From Diaporthe sp. PMI_573 (taxonomy: Eukaryota; Ascomycota; Sordariomycetes; Diaporthales; Diaporthaceae), in NCBI GenBank assembly GCA_021399435.1, contig JAJTUP010000019.1:868001-932000 (forward strand): 64,000 nt of DNA, written 5' to 3'. Below, piece by piece: positions 1 through 10,446 of this stretch. The position numbers and the translations under genes were made by a program. The notes beneath the pieces are model-generated. The model made no database searches and was not told the DNA's origin. It saw nothing but the letters and a program-made list of their open reading frames with translations. Each line of letters starts with the position of its first letter. Position 1 is the first letter of the stretch.

Positions 1-1203
1 TACCTCTCGCTCTCGTGAGGGGCGCAGGAACACGCTGTCATAGTGGAACGGGTCGTCTTCTGAACCCTCTGTCACCCCACCACCAATAACAGATGACCTG
101 CTGCTGCTGACCAAGCTCTGCCTGCTTCGCTCTTTTCGTCTTGCAGAGTGCATGCGAGCAGGCGGCCGGAGCATTTTGGGGACCTTGCTCTCGCCTGACC
201 CAACGCCAGGTTCTGAATCATATCCAACGCCGGATGCCACTCCAAGATCACCACCGATACGGGCTCGATCATCCTGACTGTCACTGAGATGCAAAGGCTG
301 ATTGGGGAAGGGGCTCTCTGGTGACGGGGAAACACTTATGACCCGCAGCACAGTCTGGGAGGCTGTTAGCCGGGCTGAGGCAGCAAAAGGGTTGCTGGGA
401 TGGAATGGCGGGTCCTCTGGAAGTGCGATCTGGGGCGGTGACCGGATTTCCTCCTCAGCGGCCCGTCCAAGCATGGTGATTGCCTCGTGTTGTTGGGCAC
501 ATCGATTTCCTCCAGGCGAAGGCGCCAGGCCAGGCTGAGGTGTGGACTCAACAGCAAAAGAGCCTTCAGCCGCGGGGTCGTGGTAACCAATTGTACGTTC
601 CAGCTCGCTCTTGGGAGAGTACGGCGGGGGCTGATTTGACGTGTTCGCCTCCGCAAACGCTTGAGCCTCTGGAAATCGTGTTGGTGGAATCTTCCAGGGC
701 TCACCCAACTCCTGCCAAGCGACCGGTGCTGTCTTCGACGTCGGTGGGCTAGCGAATTCGCCGTTCTTCCGCGGATCAGGATCGAGCTGTTTCTGGACGA
801 GCAAGGGTGAAGGGACCAGGGCTTGCCCGTCGACTGTACGATTGACCCCATCCGTCACACTGCGACTAAACGCGCGTGTCACTGGGTAGCCAACGTTGGT
901 GTAGATTGCTCTTGCGTCGACAGGAGAGAGGCGTCGCATGTCCTTGAGGATAAAGTCGTCCCCGCTGCCGCTGCTCGCGGTATCATCAGTGACGCTCGTG
1001 GAAGTACCACTTGGTTGCGGTCGAGTGATGCGGTTGTGTGCTTCCTCGAGACTGCCAAAGAGTGGGCGTGTTTGGTGGCTCGGGAAAACGGAAGACGTGC
1101 CCCTCGACTCGTCACCATGATCCGAGCGCGACTGGTTCGGCTGGGACCTGGGGCAGGAGCTATCATCTCCTCCGTCTGCCGGTTGTTGCCCATGTTTCGC
1201 CAT
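1..1203 (-). CDS. hypothetical disordered protein, truncated by the window edge
   Basis: Reading the minus strand from the ATG at 1203-1201 gives 401 consecutive codons with no stop, running off the left edge. No intron is needed. The product is rich in Ser, Pro, Arg and Glu and looks largely disordered. Landmarks include a stretch DDFILKDMRRLSPVDARAIY near residue 90, a Pro-rich segment with PPPYSPKSELE, an SNPFAAS motif, and a basic Ser-rich end (SARRKERSRQSLVSSSRSS). I recognise no domain. Ordinary codon use and the absence of stops over 1.2 kb argue for a real gene. The last codons read GAG GTA, so the true frame might enter an intron right at the edge. It is divergent from the F-box gene, sharing a 1.5-kb upstream region. 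The C-terminus is unknown. Confidence 0.7.
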   Translation of the reverse strand, partial: MAKHGQQPADGGDDSSCPRSQPNQSRSDHGDESRGTSSVFPSHQTRPLFGSLEEAHNRITRPQPSGTSTSVTDDTASSGSGDDFILKDMRRLSPVDARAIYTNVGYPVTRAFSRSVTDGVNRTVDGQALVPSPLLVQKQLDPDPRKNGEFASPPTSKTAPVAWQELGEPWKIPPTRFPEAQAFAEANTSNQPPPYSPKSELERTIGYHDPAAEGSFAVESTPQPGLAPSPGGNRCAQQHEAITMLGRAAEEEIRSPPQIALPEDPPFHPSNPFAASARLTASQTVLRVISVSPSPESPFPNQPLHLSDSQDDRARIGGDLGVASGVGYDSEPGVGSGESKVPKMLRPPARMHSARRKERSRQSLVSSSRSSVIGGGVTEGSEDDPFHYDSVFLRPSREREV

Positions 1204-2714
1204 GACAACGGTTCTCGCCTAGTTGAGCTGGGACATGAGTACTGGCATACGATGGCGCGCTCAATATGCTCGATGGGCTGGGAGGCCAGATGAAGGAGGG
1301 AAGAGGCCAAGAGAGTGAAGGACAGGTGGAGGACAGGGGAAGACGGGGAAAGCAGACACGAGCAAGGAAGATGGGATGTTGGACACCGTCAGGTGAATGT
1401 TGCAGGCATCTGAGAAGAGGAAGGGTAAAAAGGTTGAAGAGAAGTAAACAATTTGAGATGACTTGGAGGCGCGGGTTGGGCGTGTCTGCGCGCCTGTTAC
1501 GCGTTGAGGGGGCTTCTGTTGGGATGGGACGGTCAGCGATCATAGGTGGCGTGCCGGACAAACAATGATCTGGAAGCTCTGCACTGACAATACATCTGGT
1601 CACTATGGTCTGGGGCTGTGGGAATGGCGATGAGGGAGGTGGCTGGGTCAGCCAGCTTTTGCTTCACTCGATACTCATCTCAAGAGGGTCTGCAGGGTTG
1701 TCAGAACTCGAGGACGACGGGCCTACGAGTGCCCTTACCAGCTACTTCTATCACCGACATGGAAACCATCCATGTCACAACCACCGCTTTTCTCTGCCAT
1801 TCCCCAATCTTGACCATATTCCCTGCGGAAAGCTTTCAGCTGAGGTGATCCAATCTGATGTCTTGAATGGTCCGACTGTAGGATTCCTCCATGAATATCT
1901 GCAGAACCTCTACTTGGCTGTGATCACGATCGCTGGTGTGTTGTTTAGAAGCCGTTCAGGAACGCAAAGACAGGTCTGTGAACTTGAAGGCAGCCAGCCA
2001 AGGAGGAGTTTTTCAGACTCCCATCCTCAAAGGATTTGGATCCCGAGACAATGGAAATCCATGTCAGGTGAACTCCTGGGTTGTCAGGCCCTGGTCAGCA
2101 TCCTCACACTAGCCAGTTTGTGGTCCGGCTTATTGCCAGCCATATCTTGTCTGGGTATGCACCGGGTCCTTGCCCAGGCGAGCAAACTGCACGAGTATGA
2201 ACGACCAGTCGAGAAGTCTAGGGCTTGGTCAGGTGGTGGTAACTGCATCGGGATCAGACCGTAATGGAGAAAGGTACAGGCCTGGGCAGTAAAGTGTTAC
2301 CCATTGATAGCATGGACAGTAGCATAGCAGAGAAGTGAGGTTCACAAGCGGCTCTTTGAATCGCCCAAGCCCCACAACCACCTTCGCTTATCTAGTGTGC
2401 CCAGGTCGGGCCCGATTGGCTTTGTCACCAGCCGTTGCGCCAGGTGGTGGGTACCCAGGCAGGTATGGCGGGGTAGATCTCCAAGCCCCCCAAGCTCCCA
2501 AGCTCCGACTCCGTCGTTGCTTTTCTTCTTCTCCCTTGAGGCTATTCCCCTTAAGCTTTCCGTCATCCTGTGCTATGATGAGCTGCATGCACTGTTCAAA
2601 CACAGCCTAGTATTGCCGGCATACTTCCCTTCCAACCTGCCGCCTCCGGATCTGGACTTGGGCTCGAGACACGCTAGAATTGCCGGGCCATCACCACCCC
2701 GAGTCCTTGCTGAA
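1204..2714. other. divergent intergenic region between the left-edge gene and the F-box gene
   Basis: This 1.5-kb stretch should contain both promoters and 5' UTRs. Open frames inside it (for example plus 1605-2264) have no recognisable motif and no splice-consistent extension. I see no RNA gene or mobile element. Confidence 0.5.
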
Positions 2715-3603
2715 ATGCAGCCCGAGGAGTCCGGTCAGCCCAAGGGGCTCACAGACCTCCCAAATGAGATACTCTTCCAAATTATATCATGTTGGTCCCT
2801 CACTTGTTCACACTGCAGCTTGGCCAGTCCTGACTGACCGGGCTCCCTCCCCTTAGTTCTCAACCCGTCCGAGAGCACCAGCCTACAGCTCGTCTCAAAG
2901 AAACTCCTGGAGATATGCCGACACAACACATTCTGGCGCTCACAATGCTTCGAGAGTTCCACCTTCCTTGAATCCTTGCACCGGCGCCAGCTGCTTCTCG
3001 GACGCCTGAGTGAGCCAAGCAGTTCAGGTGGTGCCCCAGCCGCTCCGGGCCCCGATCAGGGACCCGTTCTATGTCGTTCTGGCCTTGCCACATCGGGAAG
3101 AAACGAGCGTCTTCGGATAATGGCGAATTGGGACCCGTCATTCCCAGGTGAAAGCGTAGATTGGTACGATGAGTACGTCCAGCGGAATGCGCCTGTTACG
3201 GTCAACTGGCTGCAACAGCCTGTGTTGAGGGACGGCATAGAGAGCACTTATATCGAGACACGAGGCGTTGCTCTCTATACGCCCGACAACGGTCAACAAG
3301 GTCATCAAGGTCATCAAGGGTTGGAAACGGTTCTCGCCGTGTCACCCCTTGACGACGGATCTGTCTGCTTGTGGGATGTCACAGGGACGAAGGGACGGAA
3401 GGGCGCCATTTGTGCTCGGAGCAAACCAGGTATTCTCTACATCGACGGTCCTTCTACAGACAACAGTAGCCGATCGAAGAGGATAGATTCTGGGGTAACC
3501 GAGTGCGTCAGCGTGGATAGTAAACTGCACCTTGCCTTCTTCGCCGTTCAGAATCGTGAGTTCGCTACCTCCTTGCGGTATCGCATAGCCGTCTCTCTCC
3601 CTC

Positions 3604-3636
<33 letters not shown>

Positions 3637-4998
3637 GAAAAAAAGAAAGAGAAAGAAAAGAAAAGTCGGAATTGTTCTGTAGTACTGATAAAGGATCCTA
3701 CAGATCTCATCGAGGTGGATTTACGCAGACTCACTGTGGTAGGGTGCGAGTCGTTCCCGTGGTCCATCACTGCCCTGTCTACAACAGATGCAGGCGCTCC
3801 TCTAACAGTTGGGACCAACAATGGTAGTAAGTGACGTTTGATCGAACCTGGCCGCTTCAAAACTGCTAGTGTTACTTTCAAGGCTGGATTCTGTGAGAAC
3901 CGTCGGAGACCAAGGATTCCGCGTGTGTCAACAGCGGCCGCGGAGCTTGCACAAATGGGAATCACTTACTGACGAGGAGCCCTAGTCCATCCATATGACC
4001 ACAGGTACAGGGCAGCACGACAGAGCGACAGTTCAGGGAGGCTTGACGAGATCGATGGGCTCCGCCCACAGGAGGTCTACACCAGAAGCCTGAAGGCTCT
4101 GTTCGACAGCAATCCATTGCCCCCGTACGCCCCATTGTCTCACCCTGGACCCCTCAGCATTCTGCATATGCAGCGACCTGGAGCAGAAGCAGACATTGCA
4201 GACGAGATATTTGTTGCGGGGCGCTTCCCCAGTATTCTTTTATATGATCGACGGATGTTCCCGTCTATTAAGGGCAGCCTCCACTCGGGCGCCCGACTAT
4301 CTAGCTTGGCATCGATGCCCGTCCCATTCTCAACAGTGGATAACGAGCTTCGCAGAGAGGGCTTGTTATCGCCTCAACAAATCGAAACATCCAAGACAAC
4401 ACCGCCCGGCGGCCGAACGCTGATCGCGTGTGGTGAGTACAACACGAAAGGCTCATTGGAGATGTATGGCCTGCAGCCTTCTTCGCAGTCCCCAACCTCT
4501 GTGCCGGGTGGCTTGTCGAACTCGGTCTTCAAAAACCGCCAGTCATCCTCAGACTCAAAGCTGCTTTCGTGCGTAAACCAAGGCACGCGGCTTGTTTGTT
4601 CGGACGGCTCAGGGCGGATCAAGTGGTTTGAAAGAGACGGCTTTACGGAAGTTCGACGAGTCAAGATCGGTCACTGTGAGCGTGCGCAGGCCCCTTCTCT
4701 GTTTGCAAATATGCCAGGATCCGATGACATCGCGAGGAAACTGCTTGCGACGCAGGGCGGATCCGAGAGCAGCGTCAATGGAAACGACCTGCTGTTCTGG
4801 ACCGGCGAAAACCTCGGCCTGGTTGCCTTCACGTCCTCCCCCGCCTTCACAGCTGAGGATTTTGAGGAAGAAGCAAGGTCAGCTGCAGCATTAGAGAAGG
4901 AGAAAGAGGAAAGGATCTACAGCGAAAAGATGCGGCGCGCGCTCGAGAGGCAGGCTGATGGTGTGCGATTCGTCAGGAATCTCGGCCTCGGGGTCTAG
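2715..4998 (+). CDS. F-box domain protein, 636 aa, four exons
   Basis: My model joins 2715-2790, 2857-3555, 3704-3826 and 3986-4998 and keeps one frame of 637 codons. Residues about 11-50 form an F-box: LTDLPNEILFQIISFLNP, then LQLVSKKLLEICRHNTFWR. The F-box is split by the first intron, whose removal joins IIS to FLNP. F-box proteins usually bind Skp1 in SCF ubiquitin ligases and select substrates. The rest contains degenerate beta-propeller-like strands (VLAVSPLDDGSVCLWDV, RLVCSDGSGRIKWFERDG), suggesting WD-type repeats. A charged helix (EEEARSAAALEKEKEERIYSEKMRRALERQ) lies near the C-terminus. Intron 2 carries a long A/G tract at 3604-3665; intron 3 has a consensus GTAAGT donor. The substrate is unknown. 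Confidence 0.85.
3604..3665 (+). repeat. poly-purine AAAAG tract inside an intron
   Basis: A run of A followed by AAAAG and GAAA units fills the middle of the second intron of the F-box gene. It contains no C or T for about 60 nt, so it is a simple repeat. It is variable in length by nature and lies between donor 3556 and acceptor 3703. Confidence 0.9.
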
Positions 4999-7164
4999 AT
5001 GCACACACAGCCCTGACTATTACGTCTGTGAAGGATGCAGAGGTCCCATACCTATGCATGATGCTAACGGCCGGTTGACCAAGTTGGCAGAGGTTGGAGA
5101 AGTAAGGAGGGAGCAGGAATCACCAACACGTTGTACGACAGCGACCAGCGTTAACCTTGTTCGCTCGGGATGGTAAGTGGCTGAAGACGTGAGGCCGAAT
5201 TGCAAACCCGGATGTGGACCGTCATGGTTGTTAAACGTGTGCCATCCGGGCCGTGGCTGCCTACCAGACTGGGCCGAGGGCACATATTACAGTACTGGAG
5301 ACGGCGACGCTGGGATGTGGCACACGGAAAGAGGAGCGCTGATGCAGACCCATTCGGCCATCCTAGACCACACTCTAAATGAAGCCTCCCGAGACGACGA
5401 GGCGAAGTATGTTAGCCAATGCCGTCAATGCTGCGCTGATTCCGTCGGGAGTGTTGCGTGTCGAACCAGACCGATAAGCCTCCGCATGAGCCTGCATGGA
5501 AGGCTCGACGTGGGCCCGGTATGGCCGGCGCGGAGAGCGACGCACAGAGGTTCATGCCGTGCCAGTTTGCTTCCTCGTTGTGGAGAGCTTGTTTGTGACG
5601 GGCTCCATGCTCGCCGGCACACTAGACTGGTTGCGGCGCCGGCAGCCAGGCAGACCGGGCAGGAACAGGTCAGGTCGTGCCGAACGGCCCCAACGTTGCC
5701 TTCGACTCCGAGCGCTGAGAGCTTTGGAAGCAGAATGGGGTGTGGACCCCTGAAACGCCCATAAGTGCGGTAGCGGCTCCGAGCAACTGCCACTGCCACC
5801 ATTGGAAGCATTGGCAGCCGGTGGGCGTTCCGTCCGACGTCCCAGCCGTGCTCTCGTTGCAGGCTCCGGGTTGTCGTGGGTTCCAACACTCCATCGGTAA
5901 GCATGGACCAGGGTTGGAATCGCCTGGAACTAAGTAATGTGGAGACAACGAGCCTCGGAAGAGGGCAGGATTTGGTTCCCATTGACGATTGGGCCAGCGC
6001 CACAGGCCGATCGCTACAGCGAAAGTAAGGCGGTGCATATCAACCAATCAGCCACGGGCACACGGCCACTGATGGGATGGGGAGTTGGCAGCCAGAAGCA
6101 GAATCCCCCAATCCGCTGCAGATCGCCACGCCGCCAATCTCTGGCCTGCTGCAGCTGTCCGCCTCGTTCTTACTGTGCCTGAGGAGCGGACATCACTCGA
6201 CCTGCCGGGCATGCCTGCACCCTTAACCTCCAGGCCACTGCGTACGGTGCCTACTGCTGGCGGCCGAGAAAAAACCAGACCGCTACACAGGCTATGAAGC
6301 CCGAGCAACGTCGACAGCATCGAAACACCAATGTTGGTGCACAGCAGAGGGCTCTGCGGTGAGCCACCCGCGACTAGTTTCTGCAATCTATCTGGCTGAC
6401 AGCTGCTGCTGTGCGCTCCGGGATGTATAAGTCTTCTCGGTGCAAATAGCAATACTTGTACGACCGGCAACTGTCGTCCTCCCGGGCCCAGGCTAGTCTC
6501 CTGCAAGCACACGGGTGCCGCAGGAGGACCCATACCGGCCCAGCCCATTGGAATTGATCATACACACGCACGCGCACGCGCACACCGCTTGCCGAGAATG
6601 CCACTCAGTCTCGTTGGACGCAGCAGTCTGTCTGCCGTACAGGTCAACAACGTTACAGACTCCGAGGCTGTCCTGTGTCCACTGTTCTGTGCTCATCTCC
6701 CGTGGGATCCTCGGTGTCGGAACGACTACTGTACAACACGACATTTCTTGCAGGGGTTAGAGACTTTGTCAGGGACAGCCATGGCACAGTCGCACTCCAT
6801 TCCGTCGTTGGTCCCCTATTTCCCTCTTGTTTTCCTTTCCTCCCAAGGCATATCCCAACTTGAGACCTTCCAGATTTCACAACGCTCAAGTACTGCCCCG
6901 CCAGCCAAGTACACACTCCATGCAAGTGAGGCGGGCCGTCTAAGACAGCCAGTGCCACTTCCTGCCATCGGCATACCACTGCGGAGCATGACTTGAACAA
7001 CTGGCACGCTGATGATCTCAATCATGCGCTTAATCATCTCGTTCTTTCGTCCAGGGTCTTTATACTATCCTTGCTCGCGCTTATGCACTTTTGATCTTGC
7101 ACTTTCATCCACCACCGTTACTATTGATTCAACCTGTCTCACGACAACAACTCTATAATGATCA
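4999..7164. other. gene-poor region between the F-box and SprT-like genes
   Basis: About 2.2 kb with overlapping open frames on both strands but no recognisable protein motif and no convincing exon chain. A short alternating CA/CG run lies near 6561-6587. A TATA-like TTTATACT near 7060 is suitably placed for the gene starting at 7165. Confidence 0.5.
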
Positions 7165-8463
7165 ATGGCTCATTGGGCCGGTGCTGGAGGCGTTCTCACT
7201 CGATCTTTTGGTCATACAGATGACCACGCCCTAAACAAGTGTCCTTCAAAGAGGGGAGGCAGGTTACCTGTCATACTTCACGATGACTACTACGGTTACG
7301 ACTCGGACGACACGTCGCTGTACCCGCGCCCAAGGAGCTGGGAATCTGACCACGACATAGCAACGCCACCAGGCGTCGACTGGTCACCCAAGCAGCCGCA
7401 GTTTTTTGTCATCAGGGAAGGGACACCAGCTTCGAGGGAAGAGCGGGACGAGCATCGCCGCGTCGTTCCCCCGAGTAACGATGGGCACCTATCGCCAGAA
7501 CCCGCTCCAGTTGCTTGTTTCATGGAACGAACGAATTCAGGTCGCACCATCTTGACAGAATCAGACTCGCACTCTACCGTCGAGTGCAACGACTTCTCAC
7601 CCGAAGAAGACAAGGCTGCTGCTGCCAGGGTGAGGAGCTACATGAACAGCCCGCGGCGGGATGTGAGGCGACATGAGCGCATACTACGAAGCCTCATCCA
7701 CCCAAAAGACCATAGAGGTGCCGATTTCGCGCTCGACGAGACCGCCCTCGAGTCCATCTTCAGTGCAGCAGACGAGATCTTCTTCCAAGGTCGTTTGTCT
7801 CGTCGTGTACAATGGGAATGGTCGTCGAGCGAGCAGAACGACTACAGCAGCAGGATCATCGGGACGACGGCGCTGCGCGAAGCCCAGCCTCCGTTGGTTG
7901 GAGGCTATGAGACGCTCATTGTCTTGAGCAGCCCGTTGCTCAGAGACACAAAATTCAACCGCAGACTACTCATCTCAACATTCCTGCACGAGCTCGTTCA
8001 CTCATACTTGTTCATCTGTTGCGGCTTCAAGGCGAGGCATTGTGGTGGCCACACCCATGGCTTTAAAGAGATTGCCGCCGCCATCGACGAGTGGGCTGGG
8101 AGGGGCACTCTCAGGCTGTGTGATATGGAAGCGGACCTGGCGCATTTCAAGGAGGTGGAAAGAAGCTCAGTTATTGAACGCTCACAGCCAAGCCATCACG
8201 ACTTCGGCTGCAGCAGCGTAACAGTCGCTGAACTTTTTGATACGGCGCCATGCTGGACCACCGGTCCTCGAGTTGTCTTCCACGCCCATGTCAGCCCAGG
8301 CGGGATACTAGCGTCCAACACCAGCACGCCAGTATCATCCACGTCTGCACTTGTTAGCCAAGGTCAAAGAGAGATGTTATTAAAGCCCGATGAGGCCGTT
8401 CCGCGTATGCTGGAGATGGCCGCCCATACGTTTACGGGGTCAGGAACGAGTGGCTATTATTGA
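7165..8463 (+). CDS. SprT-like domain protein, putative zinc metalloprotease, 432 aa
   Basis: An intronless frame. The C-terminal half (about residues 190-320) matches the SprT-like fold: an N-terminal helix (LESIFSAADEIFFQGRL), then the HExxH zinc motif HELVH at residues 275-279, and a downstream third ligand in GGHTHGFKEIAAAIDEW. SprT/Spartan proteases cleave DNA-crosslinked proteins, but many fungal members are uncharacterised, and the Zn-ribbon and PCNA-binding parts of Spartan are not seen here. The N-terminal 190 residues are acidic and disordered. The start ATG at 7165 is preceded by an overlapping ATG at 7158 in another frame that ends after 22 codons at about 7223, which could dampen translation. 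A decayed relative lies immediately downstream on the other strand. Protease activity is inferred from the motif only. Confidence 0.82.
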   Translation: MAHWAGAGGVLTRSFGHTDDHALNKCPSKRGGRLPVILHDDYYGYDSDDTSLYPRPRSWESDHDIATPPGVDWSPKQPQFFVIREGTPASREERDEHRRVVPPSNDGHLSPEPAPVACFMERTNSGRTILTESDSHSTVECNDFSPEEDKAAAARVRSYMNSPRRDVRRHERILRSLIHPKDHRGADFALDETALESIFSAADEIFFQGRLSRRVQWEWSSSEQNDYSSRIIGTTALREAQPPLVGGYETLIVLSSPLLRDTKFNRRLLISTFLHELVHSYLFICCGFKARHCGGHTHGFKEIAAAIDEWAGRGTLRLCDMEADLAHFKEVERSSVIERSQPSHHDFGCSSVTVAELFDTAPCWTTGPRVVFHAHVSPGGILASNTSTPVSSTSALVSQGQREMLLKPDEAVPRMLEMAAHTFTGSGTSGYY

Positions 8464-8984
8464 ACAGCCCTTGACGCCGGGTGTTCCGCCGTCTGCGCCG
8501 CAAACGCCCCTTGTCATCGCGTCCCCGAGGACCAGCTCAACTACCCAACTTTGCCACTAGGGTCATTCACTAGAAAGAAGGTGTCATGGTGCACGACTAT
8601 GATGCATGATCGGAGGCTTTTACCTGCCTTTACTATAGTCTCAGGAAGTGAGGCCTTGATTTCTTTTATTCCATAGGCATTGGCGATGGCGTTAGCAAAA
8701 GTGTTGTACGAGATTTTCGGGCGGTGTCTGTCGTTTCGATCTGCATTTCAAAGTTTTCCCCGGCATCTACGGCATGTCGGGACTGGGAACTTCTACGCAC
8801 ATACTTATGGAAATTATGTTATTTTTACGACCCTACCAAATTAATCTATTGACTGGCTCAGCCCGTCACACCCTTCATTCCCTCAACCGCTCGTAGGAGC
8901 GAATTCAGCTTGCTGTCGTGCGCCGAAGAAGCAACCCCAATCTATGACACCAGCCGGGCGGTTTCCACCCACATAGTAATAGAG
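8464..8984. other. convergent intergenic region between the two SprT-like loci
   Basis: About 520 nt containing the 3' ends of two convergent SprT-like loci. It has AT-rich patches near 8640-8850. I see no gene, RNA or repeat. Confidence 0.5.
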
Positions 8985-9608
8985 CTACAGGTCGACAAGA
9001 TCTCCCTGGAAGTAGAATGCAGCCAGGTCGGGGTCCCACTCCCGAATCACTCGGGCGATAGAATCTAGCAACTCAGAGAACAGTCGTTCGTGTTGTGTAG
9101 GACCTAACACCGCCGCCCGCCTTCTGTCAGTCAGGCATAACTCACACCTGCAAATGAGGGCTTTAAACCTACAATGTACTATCTCGTGGACAAGTGTCTC
9201 CAGGAGGCTATGCAGCGGGTAGGGCAAGCCGTCCCGGTCCCGGTTGTTGGGGTCTATTGAGATGGTAGCGGCCCACTCGTCAGGGCAGTACAACTTCAAG
9301 CCTCGACACACCACGAGGCATAGACGTGTATTTGTCGCCGTGCGAGTTGTAATCGCCCGCTGCCGTCGTCTGTAAGCAGGGCCGCGGAAAAGAATTTGTC
9401 AAGGCACTCAGCGGGCTCCTCCAGCGTGTATATGTCGGTCTACGTCTGGTCTGGTCTGGTCTTGGCGTAGGCGGGAGCAGCGTCTCGGTCTCGAAGAAGT
9501 GCCTGGTCTGCGCCACGAGGGGCTGCGGGAGGTAGGAGAACATCTCCAGGCCCACGTTTGCCAGCGGAGGAACTGCTGGGTGCTTGGCAAAAGATGAGCA
9601 GGGTGGTG
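8985..9608 (-). pseudogene. SprT-like relative, probably decayed (frame broken)
   Basis: The 3' part (about 9314 down to 8985) encodes a clear SprT-like core: HEIVH (HExxH) followed by GPTQHERLFSELLDSIARVI, which has the third-ligand helix. An ATG at about 9608 opens a 5' part with LANVGLEMFSYLPQPLVAQT. Between them, the segment reading LDKFFSAALLTDDGSGRL, resembling the helix before the core in the intact neighbour, lies in a third frame and ends at a stop. Joining the three frames needs two frameshifts. I tried an intron with donor near 9440 and the pyrimidine-rich acceptor near 9366; it does not restore the core frame. The zinc motif itself is intact, so a short functional protein cannot be excluded. 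Confidence 0.55.
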
Positions 9609-10446
9609 ACATGATGTGGTTGAGATCATTCGATGATATTCAGATGTACTTCTCACTGCTAATACTGAGACTTGAAGGTTTGGTGTTTCTGAAACTTGCA
9701 ATGAGACTTGCCATTTAATGTTGGTTGTACTCACGTGTACTTGAATGTATGCTTGCAGACTTGGAGCAAGGAGAAGTATCTGTTGAATCTAATCTCAAGT
9801 TGTCAGAAATTCGCAAAGTTGAGCAGACAATGGACGATTGTGTTGAAGGCCAATACAAGTCGTGCTTTCATTGTTGTCTCGATATTGGCTTCTGGCCAAT
9901 AACCCTGGGAGGGAAGGAATAGGTCAAAGCCTGGTCCAGCGGACCCGTGTGGGCGTTTATCACTCATTTATCAGCTCTTGGAGATATTCAGAGAATAGTC
10001 CGAAGCTGCAAAGCGACATAGTGGGAGATTGGAGAATCCTTACAAGGACTCAGACCACAGGCCCGACTTGGCTCATATACCAGCAAGCTGCCTGGTGTAT
10101 ATTGCTGTCAATTATGCTCAGTAACGTTGGGATTCTCTGGTTGGGCAATGGCAGACTTCCAGTGACAAGACACAAAATGCGCTCCGAGTCGAGGACAAAT
10201 AGCAAGCTGAACCGAGTCAGACCAAAAGTGCTGAAACAAGCGCTTATCGTTAGGATTCCTATGCTGTGCTGTGGCGACAGCGTACAGAGTCAAACATACT
10301 TTCTAGCAACATTTCATACGGCGACCTGTTATGCATGTTTGCTTTGAAAGCATTAAAGTTGACTTGAAGACAGTCAATATTGGCGCCTCATCACCTCCAT
10401 TAATCAATTACTCCTGCATTGTGTCTAGTTTGAACCGTAGCCTTCC
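9609..10446. other. AT-richer intergenic stretch
   Basis: By eye this 840-nt stretch is richer in A and T than its surroundings. It has short open frames but no motif. It could be an old, point-mutated sequence; I cannot assign it. Confidence 0.4.

Noticed and set aside
5177..6003. Overlapping frames of about 190 codons on both strands.
   Set aside because: Neither has a recognisable motif or splice-consistent extension; the two mirror each other.
9280..9612. Reading the 5' part of the broken SprT-like locus as a separate 110-residue gene.
   Set aside because: Its 3' half is Arg/Pro/Thr-rich out-of-frame sequence, while SprT-like similarity continues in other frames, which fits a disrupted gene better.
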